DNA from: a virus
IMG/VR virus record: IMGVR_UViG_3300025009_000161
Span: 1-47,628 of that record
Direction: 5' to 3' (one strand)
DNA: 47,628 nucleotides
Made by a program: the position numbers and the translations under genes. Numbering within the stretch: the stretch's first letter is position 1; each line of letters starts with the position of its first letter. The notes beneath the pieces are model-generated. The model was given only the letters and a program-made list of their open reading frames with translations, was not told the DNA's origin and did not search any database. Positions 1 through 6,856 of this stretch are shown here, piece after piece.

Positions 1-177
1 TTCCCCATTCAATTTTGAGGTTAATAGAGAACTCATCAGTATGTACAATACTACATTAGATGAATTACAAGAAGTTCTCAGTGGTGCTAGAGTTGATTCT
101 TCCTCCATTATTGGCCTAATGCAACAATTGCGCCATCATACAGGTAGAATGAAAGTAATGTCTGCTGCAACATGGGT
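1..177. repeat. Left copy of the 177-bp terminal overlap
   Basis: These bases are repeated at 47452-47628 with two differences, both transitions (T at 100 here against C at 47551; A at 127 against G at 47578). An overlap of this kind is what an assembler leaves when a circular or circularly permuted phage genome is written as a line. The two mismatches point to sequence variants in the sampled population. Both substitutions fall at third codon positions of the helicase and are silent. Confidence 0.9.
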
Positions 178-715
178 GGATTCATTTATGACCTGTTATC
201 CTAATGAAAAGATATGTGTTGGAATCCACCATATTTTCGTTCGTGAGGCTTTAGCCAAGCTTTTAAGCCATAAAAATCCCCTTCAAATGTCCTCTGAAGA
301 TCCCAAAACTAAGGATGAAATTGAAAACGCGTTTCGTAATGGTAAGTCCAATCTACTTATTGCCAATATTGGTAGTGCAGGAGTTGGTAGAAACTTTCAA
401 TTCTGTCGTAATGCCCTAATCCTTGAACGTCAATGGAATAAAAGTAAAGAGGACCAATTCGCCCAGAGATTTTGGCGAATTATGAAAGATCCCGATGGAC
501 GTGTCCGCTCAAATTTTGGCCCGAATGACACTGTTCATATTACTACACTCAATCTCCAAAGTTCATTGGATGAATTTATGGACGCGATGGGAGATTTGAA
601 AGAAGTTATTTGTGATTCAACAGATGAATCCGTCGAAGAACTTCCACCTGAAGATACAATGATTGAGCTTGCTAGGAAAGTTGTTCAGAAGAGAATGAAG
701 TTTGTAGGAGTATAA
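1..715 (+). CDS. SNF2-family DNA helicase, C-terminal part (gene crosses the contig ends)
   Basis: This is the 3' part of a superfamily 2 helicase. Its frame is open from base 2, so translation does not begin here: the ATG at 41 is an internal methionine, codon 341 of the gene that starts at 46472. Joined across the terminal overlap, the protein is 564 aa. The segment holds the second RecA-like lobe. It contains an NLLIANIGSAGVGRNFQF stretch (motif V-like) and QFAQRFWRIM, which occupies the place of the usual QRIGRIGQ motif VI, with the arginines kept but the glycines lost. An acidic stretch (DESVEELPPED) lies near the end. SNF2 proteins are ATP-driven double-strand DNA translocases; in phages they are often linked to replication or to remodelling DNA-bound proteins. 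The next gene starts 1 base after the stop. The family call is firm; the role is inferred. Confidence 0.85.
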   Translation, partial: SPFNFEVNRELISMYNTTLDELQEVLSGARVDSSSIIGLMQQLRHHTGRMKVMSAATWVDSFMTCYPNEKICVGIHHIFVREALAKLLSHKNPLQMSSEDPKTKDEIENAFRNGKSNLLIANIGSAGVGRNFQFCRNALILERQWNKSKEDQFAQRFWRIMKDPDGRVRSNFGPNDTVHITTLNLQSSLDEFMDAMGDLKEVICDSTDESVEELPPEDTMIELARKVVQKRMKFVGV

Positions 716-716
716 A

Positions 717-938
717 ATGATTAAACGTACAGTAACACTAGATAAATTTCAAAGAGAATTAGGTAGTATAAAAGAGGCTGGTTGGAATTCTCTTTCAACC
801 TGGATGTCTGTTATTGAAAAGAATAGACGCTACAGAGATGATGAAGCTTTGAAGACAAATGTAGATTGTGCCATCAAAGCTACAAATGCAACCAAGAAAC
901 TTATAGATGAATATATTGATTTGGTAAATGTAGTATGA
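717..938 (+). CDS. Hypothetical protein, 73 aa
   Basis: A small soluble, mostly helical and basic protein that I do not recognise. It starts 1 base after the helicase stop, with a good ribosome-binding site (GTAGGAG, about 6 bases upstream), so it is probably co-translated with the helicase. No cysteine motif, signal peptide or membrane segment is visible. Its stop overlaps the ATG of the next small membrane protein (ATGA). The reading frame is real by context; the function is unknown. Confidence 0.7.
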   Translation: MIKRTVTLDKFQRELGSIKEAGWNSLSTWMSVIEKNRRYRDDEALKTNVDCAIKATNATKKLIDEYIDLVNVV

Positions 939-1033
939 GATTTAAACAACATTTAGATGATAATGCTGGAATTCTGTTGTTTATTGCTCTCATTGTAGTA
1001 ATAGTTCTAAATATGATAATCGAGGATATATAA
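935..1033 (+). CDS. Single-pass small membrane protein, 32 aa
   Basis: A very short gene that begins in an ATGA overlap with the previous stop and ends in a TAATG overlap with the next start. A polar N-terminus (MRFKQHLDDN) is followed by about 18 hydrophobic residues from AGILLFIALI onward, then a short acidic tail. The two tight overlaps and the clean membrane segment argue for a real gene. Small early phage membrane proteins often act on the host envelope or in superinfection exclusion, but nothing here shows which. Confidence 0.6.
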   Translation: MRFKQHLDDNAGILLFIALIVVIVLNMIIEDI

Positions 1034-1170
1034 TGACTCTAGGTGAATTTGTGGTGTTTATAGTTAAAGCAATTGCTGATTTCAAACTAGTTGAAATAGG
1101 AGTAGGTCTTCTATTATTCCTAATTTTCTTTGCTATAATTAAAGCACTATTATGGTTTGTGGAGAAATAA
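1033..1170 (+). CDS. Small membrane protein, 45 aa
   Basis: It starts in a TAATG overlap with the 32-aa membrane protein upstream. There is a weakly hydrophobic first segment (FVVFIVKAIA) and a strong membrane span (VGLLLFLIFFAII) followed by ALLWFVEK. The pair of adjacent tiny membrane proteins looks like one functional unit. The last codons contain the GGAG that serves as ribosome-binding site for the next gene. Function unknown; an antiholin, exclusion or envelope-binding role is possible but not shown. Confidence 0.6.
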   Translation: MTLGEFVVFIVKAIADFKLVEIGVGLLLFLIFFAIIKALLWFVEK

Positions 1171-1171
1171 A

Positions 1172-1438
1172 ATGGCACAGCAACGCTCACGTCCTGTTCA
1201 CAATACAAATAGTCCAAACTTCATTAAGTTGGATTATCAAGACCTGACTTACATTAAGGAATGGGCTTCAAGTTACTTGAAAGAAAGAACTACTGATGGA
1301 ATGGAACTTACCAAGTTCACGGATATGGAAGTTACTATTCAACGAGTAGAACTTATGATGAAGTTCATGGAGGAAAAAAGAGAAACAGATTTACAAGATT
1401 GGAAAGTTAATCCATATAAAGATAACGAGGAACTCTAG
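1172..1438 (+). CDS. Hypothetical protein, 88 aa
   Basis: The ATG at 1172 is preferred over an in-frame TTG at 1157 because GGAG lies 7 bases upstream of it and the preceding gene stops at 1170. The product is hydrophilic, with a basic N-terminus (MAQQRSRPVHN) and a helical, charged C-terminal half. No recognisable domain. It is followed by 52 non-coding bases, the first real break in the run of overlapping genes after the helicase. Confidence 0.65.
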   Translation: MAQQRSRPVHNTNSPNFIKLDYQDLTYIKEWASSYLKERTTDGMELTKFTDMEVTIQRVELMMKFMEEKRETDLQDWKVNPYKDNEEL

Positions 1439-1447
1439 TGAACCTTC

Positions 1448-1476
1448 TTGACATCACTTATATGAATTAGTCTAAA
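1448..1476 (+). promoter_or_regulatory. Possible sigma70-type promoter
   Basis: A perfect TTGACA hexamer (1448-1453) is followed after exactly 17 bases by TCTAAA (1471-1476; four of six bases match TATAAT). It lies in the short gap before the nuclease gene. Against it, transcription would start almost at the ATG at 1491, giving a very short leader. The 12-mer AGTCTAAAAGAT covering the -10 recurs just before the helicase gene at 13778-13789. Confidence 0.35.
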
Positions 1477-1490
1477 AGATATAAAATAAC

Positions 1491-2300
1491 ATGAAATATA
1501 CACTAGCTCTCAACTCACATCAGTTGAGTAACTTTCAACTATGTGAAACCAAATATCTTTATTCAGAATTAATACGTATTCAGCCTATAGAAATGGGTTT
1601 AGGAATACGTAAGGGTAATATATTGGGTCGGTGGCTTAACCTTTATTACTATAACAAAATCAAACCACGAACGAGTTTTGGTAGAGTTCTCTATAATCCT
1701 ATGTTATGGATTGAACTAATCAAGAAGGAACTCAATTGGGGACCACAAGATGCTTTCAAATTATATGCTGTTCTAACCAGATATGGGACAGAATATAAGA
1801 ATGAATCTTGGCACCCTGTTGCCATTGAGAAAGGTTTCTCTAAGATTCTTTATGAAGATGCTGAGAATCTTTTCGTCTATGAAGGTAGAATAGACCTTTT
1901 AGTAGAGAACGAAGGAAAACTTTTAGTCGTAGACCACAAATCCCAAAAGATGAACTATTCCATCTATGAGTTCAATAATCAAGCAATTGGTTATTTATGG
2001 GGTTGTGATGCTGCTGAGTTTGTTTACAACTATCTAACCCTCACAAAAGATCCCAAATTTCATCGGGCAGTTCATCCTTTCAATTCTGGACAAATTGAAG
2101 CATGGAAACAAAATACCATTAAGTGGTTCTTCCGTGTAAAGGAAGTTCTTCAAAAACGAGAATTCCTGCCATCATTGAACTGTAGTACAAAATTCGGAGT
2201 GTGTGACTTTCACCGAATATGTGAACAGCCAAACGAATTAGTTAAGCTGCACATTATCCGATCTAACTTCAAAAAGAAAATTTATAAGGGAAGTTGGTAA
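1491..2300 (+). CDS. Cas4/RecB-like PD-(D/E)XK exonuclease with Fe-S-type cysteines
   Basis: A 269-aa nuclease of the PD-(D/E)XK superfamily. Catalytic residues can be read in order: E113, D135 in EGRIDLL, D148 and K150 in VVDHKSQ, and the RecB motif QxxxY at Q164/Y168. One early cysteine (C18) and a C-terminal trio (C231, C238, C244) match the four-cysteine arrangement that holds a 4Fe-4S cluster in Cas4 and AddB enzymes. Members resect DNA ends to give single-stranded tails. Here the gene lies upstream of a Sak4-like ATPase and an SSB-like gene, which suggests phage recombination rather than CRISPR adaptation; no CRISPR array or other cas gene is present. Family call strong, pathway inferred. 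Confidence 0.8.
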   Translation: MKYTLALNSHQLSNFQLCETKYLYSELIRIQPIEMGLGIRKGNILGRWLNLYYYNKIKPRTSFGRVLYNPMLWIELIKKELNWGPQDAFKLYAVLTRYGTEYKNESWHPVAIEKGFSKILYEDAENLFVYEGRIDLLVENEGKLLVVDHKSQKMNYSIYEFNNQAIGYLWGCDAAEFVYNYLTLTKDPKFHRAVHPFNSGQIEAWKQNTIKWFFRVKEVLQKREFLPSLNCSTKFGVCDFHRICEQPNELVKLHIIRSNFKKKIYKGSW

Positions 2301-2488
2301 TGGAACCTTTAACTTGCTCCCAATGTGGTAAAGAACTACCAAGTGTTATCTACGACTTTTGTAGCAATATAGAATATTGTTGCTTACCAGAAGAATTCAC
2401 TGATAACTTTGAATCTACTTGTAGTTGTGGAAGAACTCATATAATTCAAGTAGAGGTTAAGTTTAGAATTAAAGGAGATCCCCAGTAA
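2300..2488 (+). CDS. Small zinc-ribbon protein, 62 aa
   Basis: It starts in a TAATG overlap with the nuclease stop. Cysteine pairs are CSQC near residue 6 and CSC near residue 43, with further cysteines between (FCSNIEYCC), giving a likely zinc ribbon. The C-terminal half is beta-rich. It is the first of many small cysteine-pair proteins in this arm. Function unknown; a nucleic-acid-binding or inhibitor role is typical of such phage proteins. Confidence 0.65.
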   Translation: MEPLTCSQCGKELPSVIYDFCSNIEYCCLPEEFTDNFESTCSCGRTHIIQVEVKFRIKGDPQ

Positions 2489-2790
2489 TGCTTACTTTTA
2501 AAGACCTTGTTTTTAAATCTCATCCTAATATTCCCTGTATGAGAACACGGGCAGTATTAGAATTTCCAAATGGGTATAGAGTTTCAGTAATTACTAGAGA
2601 ACGTGCCTATACTTCCAATGATAAACCTTATAAAGTAGCTATTATCCACGAGGGTAGTCTATGCTATTCTACTCCCATTACAGGAAATGTGATTGGGTAT
2701 AATACAGAAGATGATGTCACTGAAATTATGAAAAAAGTACAAGAATTACCAGAAGATACTGACTGTAATCACAACAAACCTCAGGAGTAA
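2488..2790 (+). CDS. Hypothetical protein, 100 aa
   Basis: Unrecognised soluble protein, beta-rich in its first two thirds (short strands such as GYRVSVITRE and YKVAIIHEG), with an acidic helical end. It overlaps the previous stop by one base and is followed after 2 bases by the next gene. No metal-binding motif or membrane segment. Confidence 0.65.
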   Translation: MLTFKDLVFKSHPNIPCMRTRAVLEFPNGYRVSVITRERAYTSNDKPYKVAIIHEGSLCYSTPITGNVIGYNTEDDVTEIMKKVQELPEDTDCNHNKPQE

Positions 2791-2792
2791 AA

Positions 2793-3152
2793 ATGCCTTT
2801 AGAAGAAATAAAATGTGAACGTATTCTCACTATAATGAGAGGTCTTGACATTGAGGCCAAACTAAAGGCTATCAATGAAGCCCGAAAATTATTCAAGGAA
2901 TCATTTACTGAGGGAATGAGTGAGAAAGATTACGCATATTCTGCTCACACTATTGAAACCTTCTATAATCTGATTCGGGAAGAATTACGGGTCTCTCAGA
3001 TTAGGGTTAAGAAGGATACTCAGGCTTCAGCATCTACTTCAAAACCTAGTAAAGCTAAGTCAAAAACACCAAAGCCTGCAATGACAATGGACTTTGGTCA
3101 AATGATGGCTGAATTTGCAAAGTTTAAGAAAGGTCCAGAAAGTACAAGTTAA
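2793..3152 (+). CDS. Hypothetical protein with Ser/Thr/Lys-rich linker, 119 aa
   Basis: An N-terminal helical domain (about residues 1-70) is followed by a low-complexity Ser/Ala/Thr/Lys/Pro linker (around 75-97) and a short C-terminal helix (MDFGQMMAEFAKF). Domain, linker and terminal peptide is a common layout for proteins that tether a partner, but no partner is identifiable. An AGGAG site sits just upstream of the ATG, and the stop overlaps the next start. Confidence 0.6.
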   Translation: MPLEEIKCERILTIMRGLDIEAKLKAINEARKLFKESFTEGMSEKDYAYSAHTIETFYNLIREELRVSQIRVKKDTQASASTSKPSKAKSKTPKPAMTMDFGQMMAEFAKFKKGPESTS

Positions 3153-3367
3153 TGGAAAATTCTACTTGGGGAATGTTGATTCAGCGGGATTGTGTAATCT
3201 CTATTAACTTATCCTTTAATAGTGATTATGAACCTACCCCTTGGACTGCTGAAATATCCATGATTAATTCATATGTTATGAGAGGATTTACTGAAAGAAC
3301 CGAAGCTAAGTTGTTTGTAGTTGTTAGAGCTTATATAGATAAATTCGAGGAACCCAAGAATGGCTAA
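3152..3367 (+). CDS. Hypothetical protein, 71 aa
   Basis: Small mixed alpha/beta protein with no recognised family. It overlaps the previous gene by one base and the next by eight, typical of the translationally coupled run here. GAGGAA in its last codons probably serves as ribosome-binding site for the gene at 3360. Confidence 0.6.
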   Translation: MENSTWGMLIQRDCVISINLSFNSDYEPTPWTAEISMINSYVMRGFTERTEAKLFVVVRAYIDKFEEPKNG

Positions 3368-3548
3368 AGATAGAGAATTACTACTTGAGATTGCCAAGAT
3401 CATCAAGACTGAACTCCGTCAATGGAAAGACTCGATGGAATATCCTACCATTGAAACTTTCGTGGGTTGTGTATTAGCAGATCTTAAAGCTAAACATATT
3501 ATAGATGCTTGGGAAGAAAGTATTCTCAGGCAAAAGCTGGAGGAATAA
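3360..3548 (+). CDS. Hypothetical helical protein, 62 aa
   Basis: Short, almost wholly helical, charged protein. The start overlaps the previous gene by eight bases and has GAGGAA upstream. No domain recognised; the context is the early operon of small accessory proteins. Confidence 0.6.
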   Translation: MAKDRELLLEIAKIIKTELRQWKDSMEYPTIETFVGCVLADLKAKHIIDAWEESILRQKLEE

Positions 3549-3549
3549 A

Positions 3550-3702
3550 ATGTCAGACTACAAATACAGTATCCAAATGCTTGCTGAAGAAATTGCTGAG
3601 GATAAGTACCTAAAGTCTTTTAGTGAGCTAACCAAGGATGAACAAGAAGCTGTCTATACTCAAGCTGAAAAAGAGTATTGGGAATCAAGAGCAATAAAAT
3701 GA
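3550..3702 (+). CDS. Hypothetical acidic helical protein, 50 aa
   Basis: The ATG at 3550 follows the previous stop by one base and has GGAGG in the preceding codons. The product is acidic and helical. Its stop overlaps the next ATG (ATGA at 3699-3702). No family recognised. Confidence 0.6.
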   Translation: MSDYKYSIQMLAEEIAEDKYLKSFSELTKDEQEAVYTQAEKEYWESRAIK

Positions 3703-3875
3703 AACAATACTTAGGTGATGGTGTTTATGTAAGAATTGATGAGTATTTTCAAATTGAACTTACAACAGAAAATGGTATAAGTGTAACTAATACAGTATAT
3801 TTAGAGTTACAGGTTCTTAGTAATTTTCTAGAATACTTGAAGAGAAATAAACTTATTCCAGCTAACTTTACATAG
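3699..3875 (+). CDS. Hypothetical protein, 58 aa
   Basis: It begins in the ATGA overlap with the gene before. Small beta-rich protein ending in a helix (FLEYLKRNKLIP). No metal motif or membrane segment. Three bases separate it from the zinc/coiled-coil gene downstream. Confidence 0.6.
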   Translation: MKQYLGDGVYVRIDEYFQIELTTENGISVTNTVYLELQVLSNFLEYLKRNKLIPANFT

Positions 3876-3878
3876 ATT

Positions 3879-4553
3879 ATGAATCACATTCACTCATGGA
3901 GACGTTTTAAAGGAAATAGATTCCAATGTTGTGGGGCAACCTGCTATACTAAAATGGAATTGAAGTTTCTAGAGGGAAAACTCGCAGAGTGCCCTTTATG
4001 TTTTTCCAAGTTTCTTATTCGGGGGAAAGATGTAAAGGACACAGATAGTATACTCTCCTGTCCACAATGTACTAAAGGAGAATTTGAGTTAACTGTTGAA
4101 GGGCGGGCTACAATTATTCAGGATTTAGCTAAACTAAGCATAGAGAAATCCTATCAAGCTAAGTTTAAAGAACTTCAACGGTATGAACAGAATCTTAAGA
4201 GTACAAGTGAACGATTAGATCTTGAGTTTAAAAAAGTAGCTCTCAAATCTAATGAGTTTGATAAAGTTAAGGATCATTTTCTGGAAGAATATAAATTAAA
4301 ATACGACAAACTACTAGCCCGTTATCATGAACTAAAACTAACTAGAGGTCGAATTTCAGATTCTGTGAATAGACGTAGATCAGAGATTAGGAAAGCAAAA
4401 GAACTTTTTGAGGAGGAAAAAAGAGCTTTCCGAATTAAGAAAGAGGCTTTGCCAGTTCAAAACGAAGTTATTCTGACTGAAGTTGGAGAAACTTCTCATG
4501 ATGTGATTGAGCAATCAATTAAGATTACACTAAGTAAGATATTGGAAGGATAA
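3879..4553 (+). CDS. Zinc-binding coiled-coil protein, 224 aa
   Basis: The first third carries cysteine groups CCGATC, CPLC and CPQC (about residues 17-65), enough for one or two zinc ribbons. From about residue 85 to 205 the sequence is a long charged helix rich in K, E, R and L with heptad character, so a coiled coil is likely. The layout, a zinc head on a coiled-coil rod, suggests a dimeric scaffold or nucleic-acid-binding factor. It stands two genes before the Sak4-like ATPase, so a recombination partner role is possible. Not recognised as a named family. Confidence 0.65.
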   Translation: MNHIHSWRRFKGNRFQCCGATCYTKMELKFLEGKLAECPLCFSKFLIRGKDVKDTDSILSCPQCTKGEFELTVEGRATIIQDLAKLSIEKSYQAKFKELQRYEQNLKSTSERLDLEFKKVALKSNEFDKVKDHFLEEYKLKYDKLLARYHELKLTRGRISDSVNRRRSEIRKAKELFEEEKRAFRIKKEALPVQNEVILTEVGETSHDVIEQSIKITLSKILEG

Positions 4554-4554
4554 A

Positions 4555-4737
4555 ATGCTTGAAAATCCAACCGTTAAAGAGTTTGAAGAACTAAAAGCTA
4601 AATTTGATAAATATCATGAATGGTTTAAGGTCGCTTATCCCGGATCAGATATACAACATGAAAGTCTTATGGTAGTACAACAGGCCATTCAATATGACCT
4701 AATGAGAGCAAAAGAGTGGGAGAAATATCAACGATGA
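4555..4737 (+). CDS. Hypothetical helical protein, 60 aa
   Basis: Short helical protein whose stop (TGA 4735-4737) overlaps the ATG of the recombination ATPase. It starts one base after the coiled-coil gene, with AAGGA close upstream. No domain recognised; the coupling suggests it is made in step with the ATPase. Confidence 0.55.
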   Translation: MLENPTVKEFEELKAKFDKYHEWFKVAYPGSDIQHESLMVVQQAIQYDLMRAKEWEKYQR

Positions 4738-5594
4738 AAGCCTTAGACCTATTCGATAAACAGGGAGATAATTACTCCCTTAAGATAACTAAAGGTCAGC
4801 GAATGTTATTTGTAGGTAGAAGTGGTTCGGGTAAAAGTAATGCTATGGTAAGTTTTCCAAAAGATATGTATGAATTTGACATTGACAATAGATTCCGTGG
4901 AGCTGCGTCAGCTATTAAATGGGTTGGGCTTGAAGATTTTCGAAGAATTGAGTTTGACTTCTACAATCCCAAAGATGGATTTGATGCCCTTGACGCAAAA
5001 CTTAACCAGTTGGCAAATGATATTGAGTCCAAAAGATCCAGAGTTCAAACAATTGGTGTTGAATCTGTGGGAGCACTTATATTTCTCCTCGTCCTTGATT
5101 CGCAGCGAAAAAGAGGTATTAAAGACACTCCTGGAGGATTTAAAGGTAAAGTTAGAGGAAAAGTTGAATTCTTACATCCTGACGATTACAATTACTGTTC
5201 AACTGCACTCAGACTCATTATGTTCAATTACATTTTCCCTTTAAATGAGATGGGAATAAATACTATTTTCTCAGCCTGGATTGCTGATAAGTGGGGTAAA
5301 GCTAAAGATGCAAAAGAATTTGATCCCGCTGTTGTTATTGGAGAGAAACTTCTTGGGCCTGGAAATATGGTAGAAGAATTTATTGGATACTTTGATGAGA
5401 TGTATTACTTCCGGAAACATAATCCGATTATTCCAAGTAAGCCCCCAAAGTATACTGTAGAGTTTAATGGTGGGTTTGCTAAAACAGCCTACCCATTAAG
5501 TCCCGGTGAAATTGATGTAACTGGGAAATCGTTCTTTCCAACATGGAAGAGCCTGGTAGAAGCAAGTCTGGTAATTAAGGAAAATAAAGTATGA
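4734..5594 (+). CDS. Sak4-like / RecA-fold recombination ATPase, 286 aa
   Basis: A P-loop ATPase with Walker A GRSGSGKS at about residues 28-35 and a Walker B-like strand QTIGVES at 105-111, where glutamate replaces the usual aspartate. The N-terminal layout (a short beta segment, then KGQRMLFVGRSGSGKSN) matches the phage 'AAA/Sak4' proteins, which are RecA-like single-strand annealing or strand-exchange helpers. The ATG at 4734 sits in an ATGA overlap and is preferred to the in-frame alternative six codons upstream. The gene lies between a Cas4-like nuclease and an SSB-like gene, a classic phage recombination set. Confident as a P-loop ATPase, fairly confident as Sak4-like. Confidence 0.75.
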   Translation: MKALDLFDKQGDNYSLKITKGQRMLFVGRSGSGKSNAMVSFPKDMYEFDIDNRFRGAASAIKWVGLEDFRRIEFDFYNPKDGFDALDAKLNQLANDIESKRSRVQTIGVESVGALIFLLVLDSQRKRGIKDTPGGFKGKVRGKVEFLHPDDYNYCSTALRLIMFNYIFPLNEMGINTIFSAWIADKWGKAKDAKEFDPAVVIGEKLLGPGNMVEEFIGYFDEMYYFRKHNPIIPSKPPKYTVEFNGGFAKTAYPLSPGEIDVTGKSFFPTWKSLVEASLVIKENKV

Positions 5595-5743
5595 GCTTAG
5601 ATGAACTAGAATATCGCCTAATGGCGGACTTAGAAGATGATACTGAAGATGATGAAGGATATAAAGTATGTCCTAATTGCAAAGAACCTCTAGAAGATTG
5701 TTGTTGTGATGATGATGAAGATGACGATGAAGATCCATTTTAG
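5591..5743 (+). CDS. Acidic mini-protein with zinc-knuckle cysteines and SSB-like tip, 50 aa
   Basis: It begins in an ATGA overlap with the ATPase stop. The protein has CPNC at residues 27-30, a CCC cluster at 37-39, and then an almost unbroken run of Asp/Glu ending in EDPF. SSB proteins end in an acidic tip finishing IPF, and T7 gp2.5 ends in acid residues plus phenylalanine; those tips dock partner proteins. Here the tail is a separate gene placed directly before the SSB-like gene, whose own C-terminus (ASAIPF) lacks the acids. The comparison is inference. The frame is supported by overlap, composition and position. Confidence 0.6.
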   Translation: MSLDELEYRLMADLEDDTEDDEGYKVCPNCKEPLEDCCCDDDEDDDEDPF

Positions 5744-5775
5744 TGTGTTAGAATCATGAAAGGTTGGATAATTTA

Positions 5776-6201
5776 ATGCCGATTCCGTTGATTACTGCCG
5801 AGATCATGGCGAAAGCCAAGACTTGTGATAATGGTTGGTCTTTTTTAGAATTGTCTGGTGTTAAGAGTCAAGCTGCAAAGAATGGTAATAGCACTAACAC
5901 ATTCTTTGAATTTACTGCTCTTTCAGGTCCAGGTAATTCAAATGACAATACTGGTCGTAGTGCGACCTTTATGGTTAATAGTTCTGCCTTGGAGTATGGG
6001 ATTGCAGAAGTAATTGCCCCATATATGCAATTACTTTGTGCACTTTTGGAAGTTAGTCAAGATGAACTTATAGGTCTTGAAGTTAACGAAGAGAAACTTC
6101 TTGGTCTTAAAGTTTGGGCAGATATTGGGGAAAAGCCTGTTGATGGGAAGTTGCAAAAGGAATTTAAGTGCTTCTCCCCCGCAAGTGCAATCCCCTTTTA
6201 G
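5776..6201 (+). CDS. DUF669-like single-strand DNA-binding protein, 141 aa
   Basis: The beta-rich first part, a central helix (YGIAEVIAPYMQLLCALL) and the ending LLGLKVWADIG...KEFKCFSPASAIPF resemble the DUF669 group of phage ssDNA-binding proteins. The ATG at 5776 is chosen over an in-frame TTG at 5764, because GAAAGG at 5758-5763 abuts the TTG but lies 12 bases before the ATG. A 6-codon ORF (5756-5776) ends in a TAATG overlap with this start. The C-terminus keeps the IPF of SSB tips without the acidic residues. It follows the Sak4-like ATPase and the acidic mini-protein, so it likely coats ssDNA during recombination and replication. The family call is tentative. Confidence 0.55.
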   Translation: MPIPLITAEIMAKAKTCDNGWSFLELSGVKSQAAKNGNSTNTFFEFTALSGPGNSNDNTGRSATFMVNSSALEYGIAEVIAPYMQLLCALLEVSQDELIGLEVNEEKLLGLKVWADIGEKPVDGKLQKEFKCFSPASAIPF

Positions 6202-6308
6202 TATCCCTAGAATATGAGTTCGGGATCTCATTATAAATAACCTGGATTGTTCCTCGGGGTTTCTGTTCCTTAAATCATGAAATCCTTTATTCTAATTAGG
6301 AGATTGAA

Positions 6309-6731
6309 ATGCCCTCTACCGAAATGAAGGTTAAGTCCGGTGCTAAGTATCCTGTGAAATATAGTGTTGCGGGTGCTCTTTCTGATTTGACTCGTGAACA
6401 AGTTGAATCTCTGGCAATCAAGCAATTGCGTATGTCTGCCAGAAATTTCTGTGTTCAGAAGTTGAATGAAGCAGAACCTGCTATTGTTAATAATCAAATT
6501 ATGTTGAATAACATGGTTGCAGCAGGTCTTACGGATCAAGAAACTGCTGTGAAATTCTTTGCGGCTTCTAATATGCCCCTTGAAATTCCCAGTGTTTTTG
6601 AGATTCCACTTTCAGAATTGCTCCCTAGTGATTCTGGTCGTGGTAAAAAGGCTGCTAACATTTTCTCTCTAGAAGCAGAAGAAGGAGAGGATGATACTGA
6701 TGATGATGCTGACGAAACTACTACTGAGTAG
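6309..6731 (+). CDS. Hypothetical protein with acidic tail, 140 aa
   Basis: An alpha-helical body (about residues 20-110) is followed by a strongly acidic tail from about 121 to 140. AGGAG lies 7 bases before the ATG. Unlike its neighbours it does not overlap other genes: about 107 untranslated bases precede it and 125 follow, both with possible hairpins, so it is probably a separately controlled, abundant protein. An acidic tail next to ssDNA-metabolism genes hints at an SSB-associated or DNA-mimic role, but I do not recognise the fold. Confidence 0.65.
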   Translation: MPSTEMKVKSGAKYPVKYSVAGALSDLTREQVESLAIKQLRMSARNFCVQKLNEAEPAIVNNQIMLNNMVAAGLTDQETAVKFFAASNMPLEIPSVFEIPLSELLPSDSGRGKKAANIFSLEAEEGEDDTDDDADETTTE

Positions 6732-6739
6732 TTAAGTCA

Positions 6740-6836
6740 TCCGGTGCATCTGGTAGCAGAAGTTAAATGGTGTGACTAGCAATACTACCCTTTATTTTCT
6801 CCTCCGGGGGACTAATAACTTAGCACACCAGCCGGA
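6740..6836 (+). ncRNA. Candidate structured RNA element in the intergenic gap
   Basis: In this 125-base gap the outer TCCGG (6740-6744) can pair with CCGGA (6832-6836), and TGGTGTG plus CT (6768-6774, 6776-6777) can pair with AG plus CACACCA (6822-6830) with one bulged A. GGTAG (6752-6756) is complementary to CTACC (6785-6789) across the inner stem, so a pseudoknot is possible. The next ATG is 20 bases downstream at 6857. This could be an mRNA leader or processing element; covariation has not been tested. Confidence 0.35.
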
Positions 6837-6856
6837 ATTTTACCTTAAGGAATACA

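Noticed and set aside
990-1217. Minus-strand open frame across the tiny membrane genes
   Set aside because: No ribosome-binding site and opposite to all neighbours; the plus-strand mini-genes show exact overlaps.
1491-2300. Cas4-like nuclease as part of a CRISPR system
   Set aside because: No spaced direct repeats or other cas-like genes are present; a recombination context fits better.
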